Source: Nocardiopsis suaedae (lineage in GTDB: Bacteria > Actinomycetota > Actinomycetes > Streptosporangiales > Streptosporangiaceae). Taken from it: a DNA stretch of 64,000 nt. The notes under the pieces were generated by a model that was not told where the DNA came from, did not search any database, and saw only the letters and a list, made by a program, of their open reading frames with translations. Below, piece after piece: positions 58,770 to 64,000 of the stretch; positions within the stretch are counted from its first letter, which is position 1; each line of letters starts with the position of its first letter. Location of the stretch: positions 1 through 64,000 of the forward strand of contig NZ_JAQFWP010000002.1 of assembly GCF_027706745.1 (NCBI RefSeq). The letters run 5' to 3'. A program made the translations under genes and the position numbers.

Positions 58770-60272
58770 TCAGTGTGTCACTCGTGGTGAATAATCGTGC
58801 TCTTTCCCGGGGGTCGTGTCGGCCGCGTCTTCCGGATCCGGTGCCGCGAAGGCGCCGCCGTACAGTTCGGTGTGGGCCGTGTCCGCACCGTTTTCCGTCT
58901 CCTCCTGCCCGTTTCCGGGCAGCGCAACCTCCGGTTCCGGGTGCGGCGGATCGCCCGGCCCGGGGCCGGCCCCGGTGCTCGGCTCGGCGCTCGGACCGAC
59001 GCTCGACCCCGCCGCCGCCCCGGCGCTCGACCCGGCCGCCGGATCCCCCGCGAGTCCGGCCGTCAGCTCGGCCGACGCCAGCGGCCGCGCCTGCTCCTCG
59101 ACCCCGCGCGGCGCCTCCAGCTCCTCCTCGACCAGCCCCAGCCGCTCGAACCGCCGCGCCGTCACCAGCACCCGGCTCTCCAGCGACCCCACCGTCTGGT
59201 TGTACGAGGCCACCGCCTTGGACAGCGCGCGCCCCAACCCGTCCACGTGCCCGCCCAGCGTCGCCAGGCGGGAGTGCAGCTGCTTGCCGAGCTCGAACAC
59301 CTCGCGCGCGTTCTCGCTCAACGCCTCCTGCTGCCACGCGTACTGCGCCGTCCGCAGCAGCGACACCAGCGTCGTCGGCGTCGCGATGTGCACCCTGCGC
59401 CCCATCGCGTACTCCAGCAGCCCCGCATCCTCCCCCAGGGCGGGCGCCAGGAACGCCTCCCCGGGGATGAACAGCACCACGAACTCAGGGGCCGGGTCGA
59501 ACGCCCTCCAGTACGCCTTCCCGGAGAGCTGGTCGACGTGCGCCCTCAGGTGCCGGGCGTGGGCGCGCAGCCGCTCGGCCCGCACGTCCTCATCGTCGGT
59601 CTCGGCCGCCTCCAGGTACGCGGCCAGGGACACCTTCGAGTCCACGACGATGTTCTTTCCCCCGGCCAGGCGCACCACCATGTCCGGCCGCTGCACCCCG
59701 TCGTCGGTGCGCACGCTCGCCTGCTCCTCGAAGTCGCAGTGGGAGCTCATCCCGGCCATCTCGGCGACTCGCCGGAGCTGCATCTCCCCCCAGCGCCCGC
59801 GCGCTTCGGGGCGGCGCAGGGCGGTCACCAGCGCGCGCGTCTGGTCGCGCAGCCGGTCCGACCCCTCCCTGACGTACTCGACCTGCTTGGCCAGCTCGGC
59901 GTGGGCCGCCCTGCGCCCGGCGTCGGCCTCGCGCAACTGCCCCTCGACCTTGGAGAGCGCCTGCTGCAACGGCTCGACCAGCCGCTCCACGGCCTGGCGC
60001 CGCTGCTCCATGTCCTGGCCCGCCTCGGCGCCCACCGCCCTGAGGCGCCCCTCCGCCAGCTCCAGGAAGCGCTGGTTGGTGTCGTCGAGCGCCTGCGCGG
60101 AGAGCGCGCGGAACTTGTCGGCGAGCTGCTCCTCGATGTAGGCGGCGCGCTCCTCTGCGGCGCGCGCGCGGGCGTGGGACTCGGCGGTGCGGCTGCGTGC
60201 CAGCATCCACCCCAAGGCCGCCCCGATGGCCAGTCCCACCAGAAGCACCAGGATCATCTCAAGGCCGTTCAT
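58770..60272 (-). CDS. rmuC: DNA recombination protein RmuC
   Basis: A 500-residue RmuC family protein with an N-terminal membrane anchor (LEMILVLLVGLAIGAALGWML), a coiled coil (about 35-165) and the nuclease-like core (GRWGEMQLRRVAEMAGM, PDMVVRLAGGKNIVVDSKVSLAAYLEA, then VLFIPGEAFLAPAL), which has a PD-(D/E)XK-type DSK motif. The last 110 residues are a low-complexity Ala/Gly/Pro/Glu tail beyond the usual length. RmuC limits recombination at inverted repeats. ATG 60272. Confidence 0.95.
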   Translation of the reverse strand: MNGLEMILVLLVGLAIGAALGWMLARSRTAESHARARAAEERAAYIEEQLADKFRALSAQALDDTNQRFLELAEGRLRAVGAEAGQDMEQRRQAVERLVEPLQQALSKVEGQLREADAGRRAAHAELAKQVEYVREGSDRLRDQTRALVTALRRPEARGRWGEMQLRRVAEMAGMSSHCDFEEQASVRTDDGVQRPDMVVRLAGGKNIVVDSKVSLAAYLEAAETDDEDVRAERLRAHARHLRAHVDQLSGKAYWRAFDPAPEFVVLFIPGEAFLAPALGEDAGLLEYAMGRRVHIATPTTLVSLLRTAQYAWQQEALSENAREVFELGKQLHSRLATLGGHVDGLGRALSKAVASYNQTVGSLESRVLVTARRFERLGLVEEELEAPRGVEEQARPLASAELTAGLAGDPAAGSSAGAAAGSSVGPSAEPSTGAGPGPGDPPHPEPEVALPGNGQEETENGADTAHTELYGGAFAAPDPEDAADTTPGKEHDYSPRVTH

Positions 60273-60373
60273 GGCGGCCTATGTTCTCAATCCTCGGCGT
60301 CCGGGGCCTTTCCGCCACGCGCGGGATGCGTCAGGACATCGGCCGGGATGAACCCCGCACCCCGGACCCTGGC

Positions 60374-61012
60374 ATGCTCGGGTCCGTGGATCCGGTACTC
60401 ACAACCGACGGCGTCGTGCAGCGCTATGGCGGGCGGCGCGTCCTCGGCCCCATCGACCTGCGCCTGGAGGCGGGCGGCGGGCTCGCTGTGCGCGGCCCCA
60501 ACGGCGCGGGCAAGTCGACGCTCGTCCGCGTCGTCGCGGGGCGCGAGGAGCCCGACGAAGGCGAGGTGCGGGTGTGCGGGCGGCCTCCGCGCGAGACCGA
60601 CCTGGAGTTCCGCCGCGACGTGTTCGTCCTGGACGAGGCGGTCTTCTACCCCGACCTGACGGTCCGCGAGCACCTGGAGTTGGCCGCCATCGGCCACGGC
60701 GCCGGGCGCGGGGCCGCGGAGCTGGTCGGCCGGGCCGTCGAGCGCTGCCGCCTCTCCGGGCACGCCGACATGGCGCCGGGGCGCCTGTCCAAAGGCCTGC
60801 GGCAGCTCATGATGCTCGCCGGAATCCTGGTCCGGCCGCCCGCGAGGCTGGCCGTCCTCGACGAGCCCGAGCGCCACCTCGACGGCGACGCCCGCGACCT
60901 GCTGGCCGTCCTCGTCGAGGAGGCGCGGGAGCGGGGGACGGCCGTCCTTCTCGCCACCCACAGCGACGCCCTCGCCGACCGGGTCTGCGACGCGCGGACG
61001 GACCTGTCATGA
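60374..61012 (+). CDS. ABC transporter ATP-binding protein
   Basis: A 212-residue ABC ATPase with Walker A RGPNGAGKST near 40-49, a degenerate signature LSKGLRQL in place of LSGGQ, Walker B LAVLDEPERHLD, and the H-loop ATHSD. Start could be ATG 60374 or GTG 60386; neither has a clear ribosome site. It overlaps the permease gene by 4 bp (ATGA). Cargo unknown. Confidence 0.87.
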   Translation: MLGSVDPVLTTDGVVQRYGGRRVLGPIDLRLEAGGGLAVRGPNGAGKSTLVRVVAGREEPDEGEVRVCGRPPRETDLEFRRDVFVLDEAVFYPDLTVREHLELAAIGHGAGRGAAELVGRAVERCRLSGHADMAPGRLSKGLRQLMMLAGILVRPPARLAVLDEPERHLDGDARDLLAVLVEEARERGTAVLLATHSDALADRVCDARTDLS

Positions 61013-62562
61013 ACCCGTCCCCGGCCCCGGCCACGCCCCCGCGCCCGACCGCGGTCCCTTCCCCGGCCGCCGCCGACGAGGTCGTCCGGCGCCTGCGCCG
61101 GGCGCGCAGGGCCGCCCGCGGCCGCTCGGAGGAGAGCACGGCCACCAGCGTCTACATCGCCGTCTTCACCGCCCTGATGGCGGGGATGTCATTCCTGTCC
61201 TGGCTGGACTCGACGCTGGCCGCCCCCGAGCCGCCCGCGTGGGCCGGGCGCGTCGCCCCCGTGCTCCCCGAGCTGATCGCGCTCGCGGTGCTCGCGGTCC
61301 TGTGGCTGTCCGTCCGCGACGCCCTGGTCCGCGGGCCGATCGCGGTCGAGCGGCCCATGGTCGACTGGCTCCTGGTGCTCCCCGTCCCGCGCCGCCCGTT
61401 GCTGCGTCCGCTGCTGCTGCGCGCCTACGCCGTCCGCGGAGCGGTGGGCGGGCTGTCCGGGCTGGCCGCCGCCGCGGTGATCGGGTCGGTCGCACTCGCC
61501 CCCGCGATCCTCGCCGGCGGCCTGGCGGGGGTCGGCAGCGCCGCGGTGGGCGCCGCCGTCGTCCGCTTCCCGGAGAGCCCCCGCGTGCTGGCCTGGCTGA
61601 CCCCGTTCGCGCTGGCCGTGGCCGCGCTGCTGTTCGCCTCCGCGCTCGGGGTCTGGGACGCGCCGGTCGCGGCCCTGGCCGCGACCGGCCCGTGGGGCGT
61701 GCTCGCTGCGGCGGCGGCCGTGGTCACCGCCGCAGCGGTGACCGCCGAGCGCCCGATCGGCGGCATTCCCGCCGACGTTCTGCGCTCGCGGGCCGACATG
61801 CACGCCGCACTCCGCTACGGGATATGGCTCAGCGAGCCGACCTTCGGCCACGACATGCTCCGGGAGGGGGCCGGCCGCGCCCCCTCGACCCGGCTGCGTC
61901 TGCGCCCGCCGTCCCGCGCCGGAGCCCTGGTGCTCTGGCGCGACGTGACCGGGCTGCTGCGGAACCCGGTGGCCGCGGTCCGCTCGACGGCCTTCGCGGC
62001 CCTGTCCGCCGTCGCCGTCGCCGCGGGGGCCGGGGCGGACCCCGCGCTCCAAGCGGGTGCGGCGGTCGCCGCTGCGCTGCTGCTGTACGCCGCCGCCCGG
62101 CCCCTCCTCGTCGGGGCCGACTACACCGCCGCGGTCCCGCAGCGCCTCCTCCTGCTGCCGCACCGGCCCCCGGCCGCGGTGCTCCTGCACGGGGGCGTCC
62201 CGCTCGCCGTGCTGCTCCTGGCGGCCGTGCCCGGCGTGGCGGTGGCCTTCGCCCTGGTCGGCGTGCGGGGCCTGGTCTTAGCGGCGATGCTGCCGGCCGT
62301 GGTGGCCGGGGCGCTGGGCGGGACGTTCCGCGGTCGGCTCCCGGCCCACCTGTGGACGGGCTACGAGTCGCCGATGGGCAACACCGCGCCGATCCAGGTG
62401 CTCATGTGGCACCTGCAGGGGCCGACGGCCGCCGTGCTCGCCGCAGCCCCGCCGCTGTCCGGGATGCTGCCGGGGCCGATGGTGCCGGTCTGGACGGTTG
62501 CGGCCACCGTCCTGCTCGCGGTCTGGGCCGCCGGGAAGGGGAGGGCGCTCACCGGCCGGTAG
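61009..62562 (+). CDS. ABC transporter permease, TTA codon-containing
   Basis: A 517-residue membrane protein with about eleven hydrophobic segments in two groups, separated by a polar loop (about 255-305). No similarity to a named exporter is apparent; the pair resembles actinobacterial two-gene exporters of unknown cargo. The codon at 62278-62280 is TTA (Leu), extremely rare in genes of this GC content and the target of bldA-type developmental control in streptomycetes. ATG 61009 sits in the ATPase stop. Confidence 0.85.
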   Translation: MNPSPAPATPPRPTAVPSPAAADEVVRRLRRARRAARGRSEESTATSVYIAVFTALMAGMSFLSWLDSTLAAPEPPAWAGRVAPVLPELIALAVLAVLWLSVRDALVRGPIAVERPMVDWLLVLPVPRRPLLRPLLLRAYAVRGAVGGLSGLAAAAVIGSVALAPAILAGGLAGVGSAAVGAAVVRFPESPRVLAWLTPFALAVAALLFASALGVWDAPVAALAATGPWGVLAAAAAVVTAAAVTAERPIGGIPADVLRSRADMHAALRYGIWLSEPTFGHDMLREGAGRAPSTRLRLRPPSRAGALVLWRDVTGLLRNPVAAVRSTAFAALSAVAVAAGAGADPALQAGAAVAAALLLYAAARPLLVGADYTAAVPQRLLLLPHRPPAAVLLHGGVPLAVLLLAAVPGVAVAFALVGVRGLVLAAMLPAVVAGALGGTFRGRLPAHLWTGYESPMGNTAPIQVLMWHLQGPTAAVLAAAPPLSGMLPGPMVPVWTVAATVLLAVWAAGKGRALTGR

Positions 62563-62610
62563 GCGCCGGTGGGGACGACCGGGTAACGCATTCCGGGCGG
62601 GGGAAAGGTT

Positions 62611-62683
62611 CCGGCGATCCTGCGTGGCGGAATCGCCACCCGATCATGCTCAATGCCACTGTTTCCCCGCGCAGGATCGCCGG
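62611..62683 (+). terminator. Compound hairpin after the ABC operon
   Basis: CCGGCGATCCTGCG (62611-62624) pairs exactly with 62670-62683 across a 45-nt loop that itself holds the hairpin GTGGCG-GAAT-CGCCAC (62624-62639). It lies between the convergent permease and TetR genes. Confidence 0.6.
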
Positions 62684-62729
62684 AGCGCTGCCTTCACGCC
62701 CGAAGTGTCCGGTATGCGCCGCCCGGGCG

Positions 62730-63320
62730 TCAGTCCGCGTCGCTCAGGCGATCGGTCAGTGCGTCGGCCAGAACCTGTACGAGACGGGGCATGTCGACCG
62801 CCTCCGGGTCGTGCAGCCACTGCGTCTGCAGCCCGTCCATCGCGGCGACGAGCAGGGCCGCCGCGTCGCCGGGGGCGACCCCCGACGGCAGCCGGTCGCC
62901 GTGCCGGTCCCGCAGCCGCTTCTCCAATTTCGTGCGCAGGCGGTCGAACCGGTCGTGGAAGAACTCCTGCGCCGGGTGCCCCTCGGTGACGGACTCGGCG
63001 CTGAGCACCGTGTACACCTGCACGATGCCGCGCCGCTCGACGTTGCGGCGCACGATCTCCACCAGGTCGACGCCCTCGTCCTCCGCGGCGGCCGCGTCCG
63101 TCTCGTCGCGCCGGTTGAGCAGCCCCACCAGCAGTGCCTGCTTGCTGGGGAAGTAGTGCAGCAGCCCCTGCTGGGTCAGCCCCGCGCGCTCGGCGACCTT
63201 GGCCAGTGAGGTGCCGTTGTAGCCCCCGGCCGCGAACTCGTCCAGCGCGGCGTCCAGGATCGCGTCCCGCCGCCCGCCCGGCGCGTAGCCGGGGCGCCGC
63301 CGTTCTCGCCCTGTTCCCAT
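62730..63320 (-). CDS. TetR family repressor of the GH3 gene
   Basis: A 196-residue TetR regulator: HTH at about 18-62 (ILDAALDEFAAGGYNGTSLAKVAERAGLTQ then GLLHYFPSKQALLVGLL), then the helical ligand domain. It is divergent from a GH3 glycosidase gene and the intergenic region has a perfect 18-bp palindrome, so it probably represses that gene until a sugar or glycoside is present (inference). ATG 63320. Confidence 0.92.
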   Translation of the reverse strand: MGTGRERRRPGYAPGGRRDAILDAALDEFAAGGYNGTSLAKVAERAGLTQQGLLHYFPSKQALLVGLLNRRDETDAAAAEDEGVDLVEIVRRNVERRGIVQVYTVLSAESVTEGHPAQEFFHDRFDRLRTKLEKRLRDRHGDRLPSGVAPGDAAALLVAAMDGLQTQWLHDPEAVDMPRLVQVLADALTDRLSDAD

Positions 63321-63438
63321 GCCCCTGGTCCTCTCCGTCGCGCCTGCCGACCGCCGCCTGCCGCGGTGCCGCGAGGCTACCCCGGCGAGGGGGCTGGTGC
63401 GCCCCGGGGGCGCGGCCTACACTCGGCACCGAATGCTT

Positions 63439-63456
63439 CTACCGAGTACTCGGTAG
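63439..63456. promoter_or_regulatory. Perfect 18-bp operator
   Basis: CTACCGAGTACTCGGTAG is a perfect palindrome in the gap between the divergent TetR and GH3 genes, 43 bp before the GH3 start. ACCGAGT-ACTCGGT sites are typical of TetR proteins controlling glycosidase and dehydrogenase genes. Confidence 0.85.
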
Positions 63457-63498
63457 GTGAATTGGGCCACCCACGGGCCGAGACCGAAGGGGAACGCC

Positions 63499-64000
63499 AT
63501 GCCCGCACCCGAACCCGCCGCGGCCGCGGCGCAGGAAGCGAACGAGCGGCGGGAGCGCCGCGTCGACGAGGCGCTCGCCCGGCTCGGCCTGGAGGGCAAG
63601 GCCCACCAGCTCTCCGGCGCCTCCATGTGGGCCATCGCCCCCGCCCCCGAGATCGGCCTGGACCGACTGGTCATGTCCGACGGCCCGGTCGGTGTGCGCG
63701 GCGAGCGGTGGACGCCCGACGACCCCTCCGTGCAGCTCCCCAGCCCGACCGCGATCGCCGCGACCTGGGACCCGCACCTGGTGCGGCGCGCCGGGCACCT
63801 CCTCGCCCAAGAGGCCCGCCGCAAGGGCGTGCACGTGCTGCTCGCCCCCACCGTCAACATGCACCGCAGCCCGCTCGGCGGCCGCCACTTCGAGTGCTAC
63901 TCCGAGGACCCCCGCCTGACCGGGGCCATCGGCGCCGCCTACGTGCGGGGCGTGCAGGAGGGCGGCGTCGGCACCACCGTCAAGCACTTCGTCGCCAACG
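63499..64000 (+). CDS. Glycoside hydrolase family 3 beta-glycosidase (5' part)
   Basis: The first 167 residues of a GH3 enzyme, cut by the window end. LSGASMWAIAPAPEIGLDRLVMSDGPVGVRGERW, LPSPTAIAATWDPHLVRRAG, the LLAPTVNMHRSPLGGRHFECYSEDP block and TVKHFVAN are typical of fungal/actinobacterial GH3 beta-glucosidases; the catalytic Asp nucleophile lies beyond the window. No signal peptide, so intracellular. ATG 63499 follows GAAGGGG. Confidence 0.93.
   Translation, partial: MPAPEPAAAAAQEANERRERRVDEALARLGLEGKAHQLSGASMWAIAPAPEIGLDRLVMSDGPVGVRGERWTPDDPSVQLPSPTAIAATWDPHLVRRAGHLLAQEARRKGVHVLLAPTVNMHRSPLGGRHFECYSEDPRLTGAIGAAYVRGVQEGGVGTTVKHFVAN

Noticed and set aside
56515-64000. Cas genes near the array
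   Set aside because: The following genes are a methyltransferase, DUF6542, rmuC, an ABC pair, TetR and GH3; none has Cas motifs.

Overview
The window is high-GC actinobacterial DNA, with G/C at most third codon positions and GTG/TTG starts. Mycothiol S-conjugate amidase (Mca), two PASTA-less Ser/Thr kinases, Rpf-like wall enzymes and a type I-E CRISPR repeat of the streptomycete/Nocardiopsis kind all support this. My best guess is a Nocardiopsis-like member of the Streptosporangiales; the genus is inference. The housekeeping backbone follows an order known from Mycobacterium tuberculosis Rv1080c-Rv1110: greA, DUF4307, mca with a small membrane gene, a YyaL-type thioredoxin protein, short-chain cis-prenyltransferase, PIN-PhoH, fumarase, glpX, DUF4245, ispH, xseA-xseB. 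The remaining genes sit as insertions in that backbone.

Layout. 1-1.17 kb: degenerate GC-rich repeats with no supported gene. 1.2-6.3 kb: a von Willebrand A protein with its MoxR/ChlI-type ATPase, then a FIST sensor protein with a 128-bp MITE-like palindrome at its stop codon. 6.7-10.7 kb: a secreted SH3 protein, greA, DUF4307, mca. 10.9-13.3 kb: a MarR-controlled pair (AOC-like secreted protein and NAD(P)-binding protein) and a Uma2 protein. 13.5-22.7 kb: YyaL, lipoprotein, kinase, ECF sigma factor, prenyltransferase, PhoH, PhoD. 23.0-26.8 kb: two wall-lytic enzymes sharing one N-terminal stalk, and a second kinase. 27.1-30.2 kb: a lower-GC island holding one PLD-helicase-DUF3427 gene, a defence candidate. 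30.3-42.5 kb: fumC, an LPXTG-anchored LPMO, an ABC exporter, DUF3352, glpX, TetR, DUF4245, an LEA-like repeat protein, ispH and two small genes. 42.5-54.8 kb is the main accessory block: a LysR-CitMHS-AtuA locus, a DUF523-DUF1722 gene with a frameshift, photolyase, a CarH/LitR-type B12 photoreceptor, a two-enzyme polyhydroxybutyrate-degradation operon, a small regulator/membrane pair, and a patatin. 54.9-56.5 kb: xseA-xseB. 56.6-57.1 kb: a nine-repeat type I-E CRISPR array without cas genes. 57.3-64 kb: methyltransferase, DUF6542, RmuC, an ABC transporter with a TTA codon, TetR and a truncated GH3 glycosidase with a perfect operator between them.

The most interesting candidates are the single-gene PLD-helicase island, the light-sensing photolyase module, the split AtuA/CitMHS catabolic locus, the wall-anchored LPMO with a His-rich stalk, and the orphan CRISPR array. 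Strong hairpin terminators separate most convergent or tandem units, and short ATGA-type overlaps mark the operons.
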